Under the pieces are notes generated by a model that saw nothing but the letters and a program-made list of their open reading frames with translations, had not been told where the DNA came from and did not search any database. From contig NZ_JACOFX010000001.1 in assembly GCF_014284125.1 (NCBI RefSeq), positions 620,001-684,000 on the forward strand: a stretch of DNA of 64,000 bases, written 5' to 3'. Positions 40,625-50,816 of this stretch are shown piece by piece. This stretch comes from Undibacterium umbellatum (lineage in GTDB: Bacteria; Pseudomonadota; Gammaproteobacteria; Burkholderiales; Burkholderiaceae_D). Within the stretch, counting starts at the first letter, position 1; each line of letters opens with the position of its first letter. The translations under genes were made by a program, and so were the position numbers.

Positions 40625-40921
40625 ACTTATTCTCCGAAAAACACACTGACAATTTGCAAACCGGGCGAAACCCGCTACAGGCCTGGCGATTCGGGCTGTT
40701 GAGCGCTGCGCCGCAACTCTCTCAACACGATATCAATCGCTAAAACCAAAAAAAAATGGGCAACTGCCCATCTTTTTTTGTAGCGCCCTGATTTAAATTC
40801 AAATAAAGGCAAAATCTGCTAACTACAAGATTATAAACGATAAATTACCTCGTCGCAATGGAAAACGAGGTAATTTCAACACGTCCCGCTACTGCAAAAC
40901 GCTTAAAACAACCGAAAAACA
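40625..40921. other. Intergenic region between rimP operon and rluB
   Basis: 297 bases containing the rimP operon promoter (no single best -10/-35 chosen) and the rluB terminator at 40756-40771. Nothing else recognised. Confidence 0.5.
40756..40771. terminator. Bidirectional terminator after scpB-rluB
   Basis: Stem atgggca (40756-40762) / tgcccat (40765-40771) is flanked by a run of A residues on the left and T residues on the right, so it can work on both strands. It lies about 150 bases beyond the rluB stop. Confidence 0.75.
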
Positions 40922-42895
40922 TTACGCGCCACGTGAGCGCCTGCGCGCTGCAATTCCCTGGCCTATGGCCTGACCACTGCCACGGGACGTAGGGCCACGA
41001 CGCTGTCCAGCATCAGGAAAACCCAGTGCCGTTTGCAGCGGATCTGGCTGGCGGCTGCGCTTTTTGCCATTAGCGTTGTTGGCATTATTACCAGCACCAT
41101 TACCCACCCCATTGCCAGCGCCATTACGCGCATTACCTGAATTGCCACCAGTTTTGTTGCCATACGCATTGTTGCCGTTGGCATTGCCGCCACGACCCGC
41201 ACCATATTCAGCACGCTCAGCACGGCCACTTGACATAGGGAAGCCAACTTGCCTCTGGCTAATTGGACCAGTACCAAAGCCGGGCGCCTTATTGCCAAAT
41301 GGCTTGCCGCCTTTGACTGGCGCAGCGGGCTTATCGCCACCAGCTTTTTCCAGACCACTCAGCTTCAACAAGGCGCGGACTGCATCTTCTTCCAACTCTT
41401 CCCAGCGACCGCGCTTGAGGTTGGCAGGCAGGGTCATGGCACCATAACGGGTACGTATCAGACGTGAAACTGTCAAACCGACCGCTTCGAACATGCGACG
41501 CACTTCACGGTTACGACCTTCGCCAATGATGACGCGATACCACTTATTAACACCCTCACCACCACCATCAGTGATTTTGGAGAATTGCGCCAAGCCATCT
41601 TCCAGCTCAACACCAGCCAGCAGACGCTGACGCATACCCTCTTCCAACTCACCCAGGGTACGCACGGCGTATTCACGTTCGATGCCATAACGAGGATGCA
41701 TCAGGCGATTTGCCAGGTCACCGGATGTGGTGAACAGCAACAAACCTTCGGTGTTGTAATCGAGACGGCCAACCGCCAGCCATTTACCAACCTTCATGGT
41801 TGGCAAGCTTTCAAATACGGATGCACGACCTTCAGGATCATTGGTACTGACGATTTCACCAGCCGGCTTATGATAAATCAGTACGCGTGGTGGTTTTTTA
41901 CTGACTTTGCGCATAATGGGCTTGCCATTGATACGCACCTGGTCAGTCGGCAGAATTCTTTGGCCAATATGGGCTGGCTCGCCATTCACGGAGACACGGC
42001 CAGCAACAATCAGCTCTTCCATGTCGCGGCGCGAACCTAGGCCAGCTTCAGCCAATACCTTATGCAATTTAGGCGCATCATCATCCGCAGTCAGATCACG
42101 ACGCACTGGCTTGCCACGGCCTTTGCCCTTGGCATCCTCCGCACTACCCGAGTCAAACGCCTCGGAAGTGACGAAGGAAAACACATCATCGGCATTATTG
42201 CCAGCACCTGGACGACCACCGCGAGTTTGTTGCTGCGGACGATTGGATTTGTTGGCACCTGGCTGACCAGCATTTTGACGTGGGCCACGCTCATTGCGGT
42301 CACCACGCTCAGTACGTTCGGTGCGCTCACCACGATCCGGGCGCTCTGCGCGATCAGTACGCTCACCACGGTCAGCGCGGACTGGGCGCTCAGCTTTTTC
42401 GCCCCGCTCTGTCCGCTCCACCCTTGGCGCACGTTCTGTGCGGGGCGGGCGTTCTGTGCGAGGTGCGCGTTCGCTGCGCTCAGCAACTTGCTCAGTGCGC
42501 ACCACAGGCTCGACAACTACAGGAGTTTCCGGCACAACAACTACTTGATCCGCAACAACATCTGCAATCTTAGCCTTGCTACGGCTGGCGCGTGGCGCTG
42601 CCCCAGGTTCTTTAGGAGTACGCGGCGCGCGCGGGGCACGTGCTTTTTTAACTGGCGCTTCTTCAGCATCAACGGCTGATACTGTCACTGCTACAGTTGC
42701 CATTGCTGCTTCTGTAGCCCCTGCTGATTGCTCTGCATTCTCTTGCTTAGGCTTGGATCGGCTTACACCAGTACGCGGGGCACGCGGAGCGCGCTTTACC
42801 GGTTTTGCGTCATCACCACCAGCAGGGCCATTATCATTTGCGCCCGCACCATCAGCTTGGTCAGCATTCACATCTTCAGGATTCATTGGATTCAT
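40922..42895 (-). CDS. rluB: Ribosomal large subunit pseudouridine synthase B with long low-complexity arms
   Basis: Three parts are visible. Residues 1-~265 are an Ala/Pro/Arg-rich start followed by a charged repeat zone (ERTERGERAD-type units) and a Gln/Gly/Asn stretch. Residues ~280-510 are the enzyme: S4 RNA-binding domain ([21 protein letters not shown]), catalytic motif [14 protein letters not shown] with the family Asp, and the RRMFEAVGL motif. The rest is an Asn/Gly-rich tail ([17 protein letters not shown]). RluB makes pseudouridine 2605 in 23S rRNA. Normal RluB is under 300 residues, so both arms are extra and may bind RNA or phase-separate. It starts inside scpB (20-base overlap) and is coupled to it. 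Confidence 0.93.
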   Translation of the reverse strand: MNPMNPEDVNADQADGAGANDNGPAGGDDAKPVKRAPRAPRTGVSRSKPKQENAEQSAGATEAAMATVAVTVSAVDAEEAPVKKARAPRAPRTPKEPGAAPRASRSKAKIADVVADQVVVVPETPVVVEPVVRTEQVAERSERAPRTERPPRTERAPRVERTERGEKAERPVRADRGERTDRAERPDRGERTERTERGDRNERGPRQNAGQPGANKSNRPQQQTRGGRPGAGNNADDVFSFVTSEAFDSGSAEDAKGKGRGKPVRRDLTADDDAPKLHKVLAEAGLGSRRDMEELIVAGRVSVNGEPAHIGQRILPTDQVRINGKPIMRKVSKKPPRVLIYHKPAGEIVSTNDPEGRASVFESLPTMKVGKWLAVGRLDYNTEGLLLFTTSGDLANRLMHPRYGIEREYAVRTLGELEEGMRQRLLAGVELEDGLAQFSKITDGGGEGVNKWYRVIIGEGRNREVRRMFEAVGLTVSRLIRTRYGAMTLPANLKRGRWEELEEDAVRALLKLSGLEKAGGDKPAAPVKGGKPFGNKAPGFGTGPISQRQVGFPMSSGRAERAEYGAGRGGNANGNNAYGNKTGGNSGNARNGAGNGVGNGAGNNANNANGKKRSRQPDPLQTALGFPDAGQRRGPTSRGSGQAIGQGIAARRRSRGA

Positions 42896-43928
42896 TCTTC
42901 AGTTCTATTGGAGGCAACTGACTCGCTGCAGCGCCCGGTACACTATCCGGTGCCGCAGTATCGGCTACCTGATCACTCAATTGCGTGACAGGTTGAGAAT
43001 CTCCCCCAACCTCACTTATTTCTTCAGTTACTTCTCTTGTTATCTCTTCTGATACTTCTACAATTTTTGCTTCGCTTGCAATTTCAGCCTGCACTTCTGC
43101 GTCGACTTCTGCAATCTCTTCTGCGTTCATCACAGCATCAATTTCAGCGCTAACTTCCTCTTGCAACCCTTGCTCAGACTCAACTTCCATATCTTGCACG
43201 GCCTCTATCTGTTGCTGCTGCAGTTGCTGAACATCTTGCATCGCAGGCTCCGCATCAGAAACCACCAGCATTTCAGCATCAGGAGCAGGCTCGCCATAGG
43301 CGACAGGCTCCAATGCCAATGCATCTGCCTCAACAGCAGCAAACATGCCACCACCCAGAGCCGCCAGTTCAGGAACCAGCTCTTCTTCGGCATCCCGCTT
43401 CACCTGCTGCAGAGGCGGCAACTGGTCCAGCGAAGACAAACCCAGGTCATCCAAAAAATGCTTGGTTGTAGCAAACAATGATGGCCGTCCCGGCACATCC
43501 CGGTGGCCTATACTCTCTATCCAGCCACGGTCTTCCAGGGTCTTGATCATCTGCGACGCCACGGTCACACCACGAATTTCTTCTATGTCGCCGCGTGTTA
43601 CCGGTTGACGATAAGCAATAATCGCCAGGGTTTCCAGCGTTGCTCTTGAATACTTTGGTGGTTTTTCCGGGTTCAACCTATCTATATAGGCGCGCATTTC
43701 TGGCTTGCTTTGAAAACGCCAGCCTGTCGACAAAGCAACCAATTCTATACCCTTGTCGGACCAGTCCTGGCGCAAACCTTCAAGCATCAGTTTGATGGTA
43801 TCCGCGCCGACCACATCACCTTGATCATCCGCATCCTGGAACAGCTTTTTCATGGTATTGACTGTTAGCGGCTCTGGCGCGCATAACAAGGCTGTTTCGA
43901 GGACTCGCTTTGCCTCAGCAGTATTCAT
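42876..43928 (-). CDS. scpB: Segregation and condensation protein ScpB
   Basis: ScpB is the winged-helix subunit of SMC-ScpA-ScpB condensin. The N-terminal ~190 residues are the conserved core, with two winged helices: [25 protein letters not shown] and the signature [28 protein letters not shown], then [22 protein letters not shown]. The remaining ~160 residues form an acidic Glu/Val/Ala-rich tail of low complexity, longer than usual. The stop overlaps the rluB start, the standard scpB-rluB arrangement; scpA is not in the window. Confidence 0.95.
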   Translation of the reverse strand: MNTAEAKRVLETALLCAPEPLTVNTMKKLFQDADDQGDVVGADTIKLMLEGLRQDWSDKGIELVALSTGWRFQSKPEMRAYIDRLNPEKPPKYSRATLETLAIIAYRQPVTRGDIEEIRGVTVASQMIKTLEDRGWIESIGHRDVPGRPSLFATTKHFLDDLGLSSLDQLPPLQQVKRDAEEELVPELAALGGGMFAAVEADALALEPVAYGEPAPDAEMLVVSDAEPAMQDVQQLQQQQIEAVQDMEVESEQGLQEEVSAEIDAVMNAEEIAEVDAEVQAEIASEAKIVEVSEEITREVTEEISEVGGDSQPVTQLSDQVADTAAPDSVPGAAASQLPPIELKNESNES

Positions 43929-44453
43929 GCAATATTAAAGTACACGGGTTTATTTTATTTAGTTGATGTCATGCAGCAAGGCAACTGATACACCAGTTAC
44001 CATCTTTGCCATTACTCACACCAGTATTGTATTAAATTTGTTGCCACCAATCTGGTAGCAACGCCCTTCATGCGGGCGGCTGGGACTGCATGGAGCGCGC
44101 AAAGAACTTAGCAGCGCACAATCCCTAAAATTAGTAGACACTGGATTGTAGTCCAGAAATTAGCAGACGATCAAAAAATATCGTCAATAACCAATAAAAA
44201 AGCCACGCTGAAACGTGGCTTTTCTCAATAATTCTGTCTGCAATGGAGTGAATAACGCGCATTAGCTGCGCACACCTCAAAATCTGCACCTAACCCGGAA
44301 AGCCAACCACAAGCCTTCCAACAACATTCTGCATATGACTGCAAGGGAGCGAGATTACCACGCATTCAGGAAGTTTGCACGGAAAATCTGGGCAAGCTTA
44401 GCTACAATAAAATTAACCTACGATTACATTGCAATTAATTTAACCATCAAACT
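43929..44453. other. Intergenic region between scpB and the VOC pseudogene
   Basis: 525 bases without a supported gene. It holds the terminator at 44201-44220 and an imperfect direct repeat aaattag(t/c)agac at 44128-44139 and 44157-44168, with a ctgga/tccag inverted repeat between the copies. This may be debris of a mobile element. Confidence 0.45.
44201..44220. terminator. Terminator hairpin between VOC pseudogene and scpB
   Basis: Stem agccacg (44201-44207) / cgtggct (44214-44220) with T tracts on both strands. On the minus strand it lies downstream of the VOC pseudogene. Confidence 0.75.
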
Positions 44454-44842
44454 TTAATCAGACTGCCGCGTATAACTCACAGTCAGCATTTCCCACTGGT
44501 GCCCATCAGGCTCATTCCAGTAAATCATATTCCCGCCATAATCGGTATTGATTTGCATATCCATGGGCCCGCGCACAAAACTGCGATAAGGGATGTCGGC
44601 AGCCTTGATACGCCCCAGTATTTCATCAAACTGCTGCTGGTTGACCCGAAAGCAAAAGTGATAGACAGAGAAATCTTCATCAGTCTGGATAAAATCCAGC
44701 GTCAAGCCCTCATTCACGAACACCGGCGCAAGTGGCCCCAAAGCCGTTGGCGCCCAGGGCACACCCAGCAAATCGCCAACCGCTTTGCCGAAGCCAGCTT
44801 GTCATGTGAAGGGACTATCGTGTGATCCAGCTCAATACTCAT
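44454..44842 (-). pseudogene. VOC-superfamily (glyoxalase/dioxygenase-like) gene with a frameshift
   Basis: The protein starts at ATG 44842 as MSIELDHTIVPSHDKLASAKRL, a VOC-domain first strand and helix, then changes frame near 44775: the next frame reads LLGVPWAPTALGPLAPVF, TDEDFSVYHFCFRV and MDMQINTDYGGNMIYWNEPDGHQWEMLTV, the rest of the same domain. Joining the two frames by one base restores a ~128-residue VOC protein. As written it is broken; a sequencing indel is possible. Reaction unknown. Confidence 0.75.
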
Positions 44843-45056
44843 GGCATCTCTCCTTGCTAAGCTAAATTCAGACTTTGCAATAATAGCTTTCATTTTACTC
44901 ACTTTTACTGCATGTGCCTCGCAAGGGAAGCCACCCTTTTTCAATCCAGCAAAAATCACTGACAAAGCTTGCCCCGACACCACAAATTTGCAATAAGTAC
45001 ACAATCAGCTTAGAGTAAAGTATCGCAATCCAAACCACCTGACCAGGAATGGATGT

Positions 45057-45912
45057 ATGAATCAGACTATAGCAGCAGGCATGCAAACACTCAAAAAGCC
45101 TTTTGAGGGCACCTCGACTGCCATCGTCAACAGCAATGATGGCAACAAGATTCAACTGGCAGAAACTCTGCACAAGGGACAAAATCAGTCGCTGGAAATG
45201 ATCGCCAAAGGTGCAGCACTGGCAGACATACTGTCTCATCTCATGCTATTGATAGAATCGCAGTCGCAAGGGGTGTATTGGCTGGCAGAGCGCACCAGCG
45301 ACTTTTCCACCACCTATGCCAAAGGCCTGAAGCGCAGCACCCTGGAAAAATACATGGCCGACGCCAGGGAAGCCAGCCTGATCCTGCAACGCAACCTGCA
45401 ACGCGCTGCGGACCTGGTCAGCAGCTTCAAACAAATCGCCGTTGACCACACCACCGCTGACATGCAAGAGTTTTCGGTCGCAGAACTGATCACAGAAATC
45501 AGCCAGACATTCAGCACGCCCATGAGGCAACAATCCATACAACTGACGTGCGACATTGCCGACCACATGCACATAACCAGCCTACCCGCCCTGCTAGGCC
45601 AGGCCGTGCAAAACCTGCTAAGCAACTGCATGGCACATGCATTCGAAGGCAGAGACAAAGGCAGACAGCAGCACAGAAATCAGCATCACAGACGACGGCA
45701 CAGGCATACCACCTCACAACCTGCCCCGCATCTTCGACCCTTTTTTCACCAGCAAACTAGGCGCAGGCAGCTCTGGCCTGAGCCTGTACATCGTACACAA
45801 TATCGTGTGCGGGGTTTTGAATGGGAAGATAGAGGTGGAAAGCGTCATAGGTAGCGGAACCACATTCAGGATTGTTTTGCCGTCGACCTTGCAAAGTGAG
45901 GTTTTTGGCTAA
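45057..45912 (+). pseudogene. Sensor histidine kinase remnant: internal deletion plus frameshift
   Basis: The reading from ATG 45057 begins like the end of a PAS/start of a GAF domain (SLEMIAKGAALADILSHLML), then jumps straight into a HisKA-less kinase core (RTSDFSTTYAKGL, LQRNLQRAADLVSSFKQIA), so a long middle part is missing. The ATP-binding domain starts with the N box NLLSNCMAHAFEGRD and then shifts frame near 45650; the next frame carries DDGTGIPPHNLPRIFDPFF, SGLSLYIVHNIV and the GSGTTFRIVLP end. Neither frame alone makes a full kinase. No response regulator is adjacent. Confidence 0.8.
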
Positions 45913-46374
45913 GAATACTGAGACAAGAATTATCCTTAACGGATATTTGCGCCAAAGACGTTTTATTGTGAACTTCAACAATCACAACTCCATTGATATC
46001 CGCCTTAATCTAGACATAACAGACCGCGTCATCATCAAATAGACAGGCACTCTGCTTGGCATCGTCCATGCAGGCGATTCACCGCCAAGCCAGCCCCCTC
46101 CCCTACGCTTAATAGAGCATGCAACCCGCAGCTTAAAATTTGCGTTTTAAAATATCAATTTATTAATTGATTAAATATAAATAATGGTGTATTTTACATC
46201 ATAGCTTATACATCCCTGAGCTTTGTCATTGAGTCCAGCCAAATATCGTATTGGTGGGATTTGCATCTTGGTATTAGTGGAGCCTCCCACCCCTCAGGCT
46301 CCAGTAATTGCTTCAAGAAAATTGAAATTAAACGTTTCGTTCTCTATTTGACGCACGATTAAACTTGAGAAGCC
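45913..46374. other. Intergenic region after the kinase remnant
   Basis: 462 bases, with an AT-rich core at about 46140-46200 and a hairpin with arms tggagcct (46278-46285) and aggctcca (46296-46303). No gene seen. Confidence 0.4.
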
Positions 46375-46685
46375 ATGTCAAATACTAGCTTACCCGGCGT
46401 TGTCCAAAGCGCGCCCAGCACTTCCCTGGTCATTGAAGCAGATATTGTTATTACTGTCGGCGGCAGCACAGTTGTTTTTCTCGATAGTGCGCAAAGAACG
46501 ATCTGCCATTCCAGTATTGTTGGCCATCTCAAAGCATGGTCACCCTCGGCGGCGAGTGGACTGTTACAGCCTACTCGATGGCGCAGTCCTATGTCAGTGA
46601 ACCTGTGAACGGTATTGGCATTATCAAAGCTCTGAGCTGCATCAACGCCGGTGACGGTGTACCACAGTATTTGATTCTTTCCTGA
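46375..46685 (+). pseudogene. Possible frameshifted small gene, about 100 residues
   Basis: ATG 46375 opens MSNTSLPGVVQSAPSTSLVI, continuing ADIVITVGGSTVVFLDS, with protein-like codon use, but the frame degenerates after about residue 54. Another frame starting at ATG 46536 reads MVTLGGEWTVTAYSMAQSYV, then GIGIIKALSCINAGDG, to a TGA at 46683-46685. Both halves have hydrophobic/Val-Gly beta-strand character and could be one gene with a one-base loss. Not recognised; two separate chance frames are possible. Confidence 0.3.
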
Positions 46686-46942
46686 ATTATCAATAAGTAG
46701 CAGTTTGACCGTTGGTTGGGGGCATATTGCACCGTCTCATGTCAGATTGGACATGCAGTCTATGGATGCTGTTTTTGATACTTTTTTTGATGCTCTTTTA
46801 GACGTTTTTTTTTGACGTATTTTTGCATCAAGGCCGCTAAGCCCTTTGTTGGATATACGGCATTTGCACAAATGGTTATGCGGGAGGATGTCTTCCGTCA
46901 GAAATGCCAACAAGCTTCTCTATAACAAAGAATGGAATGTTT

Positions 46943-48487
46943 ATGAAAAAAATCATCCCGCAGTGCCGCCTTTCAGCAAGCTTAATAAGCTCGATAAGCT
47001 CGGCTGCTGTCATTGCAATTGCTGCCATCGGCATCATCACTGCACTTCCCTCAATCGCTCTGGCACAACAGAGCCCGGCTTCAAGTACCAGTACCATAAG
47101 CTGCAATGCCAGTTCCACGTGGGTCAGCAACCCGTCCTTGCCGGGCGACGTGCAGAATACTGATAATTGCAGTTTCCAGCAGTATATGTGGCAGGCCATG
47201 CTGTATTTGGTGCAGCCGGTAGCAACAGGCAGTAAGGTTTTGCAATTTAAAACCTTTATGCCTAGTTATGGCATTTTTGTTGATCCGGGCAAGACGCCGA
47301 CCGCATGGGGAAAAGTACCCAAACCGACGTATTGCAAAGGACCATCCACCTTAAAACAGAGCTTAAAACAGAACTATGTTTTTTCTAATCTGACCTTGCA
47401 GGCGGGAGTTGGGCAACCATTGATCGACAAATCGCTGAACCGGGTTTTTTACGGCGTATCGGTGAATAAACCGAGCTATGACTTCATCACCGGTTGCGGT
47501 TTGTACCAGGCGCAGTGCAGTTTGACTCTTGCGCCAGATCTGGTTGATCCGCCTGGTTACAAGGTAGTGGATATTCCAGGCTTGTACCCGGATCTGGAGT
47601 TCCCCACCGGCGCAATGCAATTGAAAACCGCATGGAAAATTTTGACGCCCGATGAAATGGCAGGCAAGACCTTTTATAGCACGAAGGGTTCAGTTAAGTC
47701 ACCCGACAAGAACTGCATGGAAAATGTGGATCTGGGTCTGGTGGGCATGCATATCGTGAGCAAGACACCGACCCAACCAGAGTTTATCTGGGGTACCTTT
47801 GAACACCGTAATAACGCTCCGTATTGTTCCACGACCGATGCCAAACCCCCTCTGGGCGGAAACTGGACTTTTTATAATCCCAACTGCACTGGTGGCAACT
47901 GCACCCCCAATCATTATGCCGAAGGTAAGGCCACCCAGGTTTGCACCATGCACCCTTGGGGCGACCCGACCATTGGCACCATGCCCAATAATTTGAATTG
48001 TAGCTCCACTCCGCCGCCTGGCTATATTTGCGACCCGGATACCCAAAAGTTTGTCATACAGCCCAGCACCGCCAATTTGCAGGCATTGGATATATCAGTG
48101 CAAAAAATGCTGGCGGCATTGCCTGCAGGTGACGCGAATAAATTGTGGGCCAATTATTCACTGGTCGGCAATGTATGGACAGCCAGGGGGACCTTGCCAC
48201 CGTCGATGCAGGTGCAGGTCGGGTCCTTGTCGGGCTCAAACAATAGCATGGAAACCTATGTGCAGAATGGTGTCTCCAATATTCAAAATCCCTACAATTG
48301 CTTCAGTTGCCATAACCAGGATGGCAAGAGTAAAGGCCAATCACTGAGTGAGGCAATCAAAGTCCAGTTGCCGCCAGCCGGACTCTCTCACATCTTCAAT
48401 TTACTGAATCTGAAAACCAAAGGTTGCAGCACAGGCGTGCTGCCAAGCAACGCAATGTGCGCCGCCAACGGTGGCCCTAGAAAATAA
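46943..48487 (+). CDS. Exported protein with C-terminal CxxCH heme-like motif, unknown family
   Basis: The ATG at 46943 (MKKIIPQ) has GGA six bases upstream and starts a signal peptide whose core runs through SSAAVIAIAAIGIITALPSI to ALA-QQ, so the product is exported; 514 residues. The mature part has about a dozen cysteines, a W-rich core (WGTFEHRNNAPYC) and, near the end, NCFSCHNQDG, a CxxCH motif that normally attaches heme c. Whether heme is really bound needs cytochrome c maturation; none is in the window. The next gene starts 29 bases later with a good ribosome site, so the two form a unit. Confidence 0.75.
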   Translation: MKKIIPQCRLSASLISSISSAAVIAIAAIGIITALPSIALAQQSPASSTSTISCNASSTWVSNPSLPGDVQNTDNCSFQQYMWQAMLYLVQPVATGSKVLQFKTFMPSYGIFVDPGKTPTAWGKVPKPTYCKGPSTLKQSLKQNYVFSNLTLQAGVGQPLIDKSLNRVFYGVSVNKPSYDFITGCGLYQAQCSLTLAPDLVDPPGYKVVDIPGLYPDLEFPTGAMQLKTAWKILTPDEMAGKTFYSTKGSVKSPDKNCMENVDLGLVGMHIVSKTPTQPEFIWGTFEHRNNAPYCSTTDAKPPLGGNWTFYNPNCTGGNCTPNHYAEGKATQVCTMHPWGDPTIGTMPNNLNCSSTPPPGYICDPDTQKFVIQPSTANLQALDISVQKMLAALPAGDANKLWANYSLVGNVWTARGTLPPSMQVQVGSLSGSNNSMETYVQNGVSNIQNPYNCFSCHNQDGKSKGQSLSEAIKVQLPPAGLSHIFNLLNLKTKGCSTGVLPSNAMCAANGGPRK

Positions 48488-48516
48488 AAACCGTTTGCAA
48501 AAAAAGAGGAATTGAC

Positions 48517-50637
48517 ATGAGCTATTTGACATATCCAAGATTGCACTTTAGCGGTGGCTTTTTGGCTGACCCAAGCACGGTGAACAACACACCGGACAAC
48601 TATACCGATGCGAATGATGACATCGCAAAGTTGCAGCTTTACTGGAATCCGAACGGCACCGGAATTTTTGATTTTCAAAGCTGTCTTGTCACCAAGGTAG
48701 TCTATGGTCCCGGCGATGAAACTACCGACCCCGCTGTTGATCCAGTGATTGGGCAACCAGTCAATGCCGTGTATGCGATGGCAGCACCGAAGCTGGTTGA
48801 CCTCGACCCGGATCAGCAAAATACCAGCGAAATATGGGGACTGAGCTTGCAAGTGGCTGGCATTAGCGCCAACCCGGCATCGATCAGCGATTTTGTCCGC
48901 GGTGATTATGTCGCTGGCTCGTATAACGCGGTCTGGGCGCAGGCCATCAACGGCCCACGAAGCTCAGGCAGTGGTTGCGGCGTATATCAATCAAGCTTGA
49001 CCAATTTGAGCTGGACGACTGCGGCAAAACCACAGTCTAAATTTCTCAGTCTGCTCCAGCAACAATCACCACAACAATTGAGCGTCAATTTTGTGGTGAA
49101 TGCGCATAACAATGCGCCAGTGATCTATTTGTTCAATACGGATACCTTGCAGGCATTGGTGAAAAAAGGCGTACCCGCCAATATCGTTGACAAATTACTG
49201 CCCATGACCCGATATTTCATGAACCTCGGTAGTAATGGCTTACCTGCCAAGCTGGGCCAGGTTCCGACTGAATCGTATGTCAATAATCGGCTCACTATTT
49301 TGTTAGGGCAAGCCGACGCCGATACCTATCGCGCCACTATCCAGGCAACGACCCTGGCACCGCCACCGTCGCCAGTGCCACCGCCGAACATCAATACTAC
49401 GTTTCCAACCGGCTTGTTAACTGGCACGATAGGGCCGCAGGCTACGGCGACCCCTGTGTTTTATACGCCATCACGCATGATGGCGCCAATTGCGCTGCCC
49501 AATAGCAATACCCAATGTAATTTTGCCCCGTTCTGCACGCAGGTGCTGAGCGATAGCAAGGATAGCAAGGAAGTATTGATCACCGTTAATCTGGGCAACA
49601 CGCTCGCCACCGATAAGCCCGGTTATAACGACCCAGCGCAGGGTTTCGGGGTTGCCTTGTATGCGTTGGGCGATCTGTTTTTGGTCTATTTTGATCAAAG
49701 TCAGGAGACGGGCATTAGTTTGAACAATGCTGTTGCTATCGCCGCTTTGCCAAACGACCCGACCCAGATGGCAGAGTTGATGACAGTGAGCGGTGGCATT
49801 CTGACGGTGAAAGTCAATCCTGCCTTACTGCCACCTGGCTTGACTGTGCAGCAGGCGGAACAGGGGGTACTGACGATGCCCTTGGGTCTAGTGGGAAAAA
49901 ATACATTTTTTCAAATTATCTGGCTGGCAGAAAATATCCATGGCTATAATTTGCGGGCCGATCAGTTTGTTTTCAGGATGAACCCCGGTATTACGTCGGG
50001 AGCTAACGGCGAAACGGCGCTGGTTCGCTTATATGCCACCAAGTTTGGGCAACCTGCGGCCAATATCGGCCTCCAGGCAACGCTGATGTCGCCGGAAGAT
50101 TCCGTGAAATACACTAGCAATACCATGGGTACTGGCGGCACTTCTGGATTGAAAAACATCGCGATACCGCAAAGTGCCTTGTCTTTCAGCGCTGCGCCTG
50201 TGTTGACCAATGCGCAAGGCATGGCCGAATTGAAAATCGTTGGCACTGACCCTGGTTTTCCGCGCGCCAGTCAAAACGTCGATGGGCAAATTTACTTTGT
50301 GCGCTACAATTTTGCCGATCAGACTATCGCGCAAAGTTACACCCAGCATCCCGACGATTTGATTAGTATCCTGCTGTTTAGCCAGCAGACCTTCCCCGAT
50401 AGCCCGACTTGGGATAATTGCATCCAATTCATTCTGCCGCAGTATGCCAAGCTGTATCCGATCATGGGCCGTTTCAAGCTGGACGACTATGCGACGGTGG
50501 TTCAATATGCCGAACCTATCCGCACGGTGCTTGCCAAACCAATGGATGATGCCTTGCATATGCCGGTAATCCGGGATTTATCGATTCAGCGCACGCAAAT
50601 CATCCTGAAGTGGTTTGACAACAAGACGCCGAAATAA
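48517..50637 (+). CDS. Large beta-rich protein of unknown function, paired with the CxxCH protein
   Basis: This 706-residue protein begins MSYLTYPRLHFSGGFLADPS, with a good AGAGGA ribosome site and no signal peptide or membrane segment. The sequence is rich in short strands; a domain near residues 470-600 (RLYATKFGQPAANIGLQATL) resembles an Ig-like or C2-like beta sandwich. A helical Phe/Asp/Tyr-rich end (FKLDDYATVVQYAEPIRTVL) closes it. I do not know the family. It follows the exported CxxCH protein by 29 bases and is probably cotranslated, so the two may act together. Confidence 0.75.
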   Translation: MSYLTYPRLHFSGGFLADPSTVNNTPDNYTDANDDIAKLQLYWNPNGTGIFDFQSCLVTKVVYGPGDETTDPAVDPVIGQPVNAVYAMAAPKLVDLDPDQQNTSEIWGLSLQVAGISANPASISDFVRGDYVAGSYNAVWAQAINGPRSSGSGCGVYQSSLTNLSWTTAAKPQSKFLSLLQQQSPQQLSVNFVVNAHNNAPVIYLFNTDTLQALVKKGVPANIVDKLLPMTRYFMNLGSNGLPAKLGQVPTESYVNNRLTILLGQADADTYRATIQATTLAPPPSPVPPPNINTTFPTGLLTGTIGPQATATPVFYTPSRMMAPIALPNSNTQCNFAPFCTQVLSDSKDSKEVLITVNLGNTLATDKPGYNDPAQGFGVALYALGDLFLVYFDQSQETGISLNNAVAIAALPNDPTQMAELMTVSGGILTVKVNPALLPPGLTVQQAEQGVLTMPLGLVGKNTFFQIIWLAENIHGYNLRADQFVFRMNPGITSGANGETALVRLYATKFGQPAANIGLQATLMSPEDSVKYTSNTMGTGGTSGLKNIAIPQSALSFSAAPVLTNAQGMAELKIVGTDPGFPRASQNVDGQIYFVRYNFADQTIAQSYTQHPDDLISILLFSQQTFPDSPTWDNCIQFILPQYAKLYPIMGRFKLDDYATVVQYAEPIRTVLAKPMDDALHMPVIRDLSIQRTQIILKWFDNKTPK

Positions 50638-50678
50638 GGCATTATCCAAGCTATACCAAGCTTAAACATCTGCGCACA

Positions 50679-50709
50679 AGGCTCTCGAGGCTATAGGTTT
50701 CGAGAGCCT
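50679..50709. other. Hairpin after the 706-residue protein gene
   Basis: Arms aggctctcg (50679-50687) and cgagagcct (50701-50709) with a 13-base loop lie about 40 bases past the stop; no T tract follows, so termination there is uncertain. Confidence 0.4.
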
Positions 50710-50816
50710 GCCCGACGATCTCGCCAACTCATGCCTGCGCATAGCGCAGCATATTTGCACGTATGTTGTGATTGCCTTGCGTAGAGGTTATATTCCCATG
50801 CCTCACAAAAAAAATC

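Noticed and set aside
42062-42679. Plus-strand Thr/Ala/Leu-rich frame across rluB
   Set aside because: Antisense of the charged repeat zone of rluB; repetitive composition keeps frames open.
46278-46303. Hairpin after the kinase remnant as a terminator
   Set aside because: No T tract follows on either strand, so it was not called a terminator.
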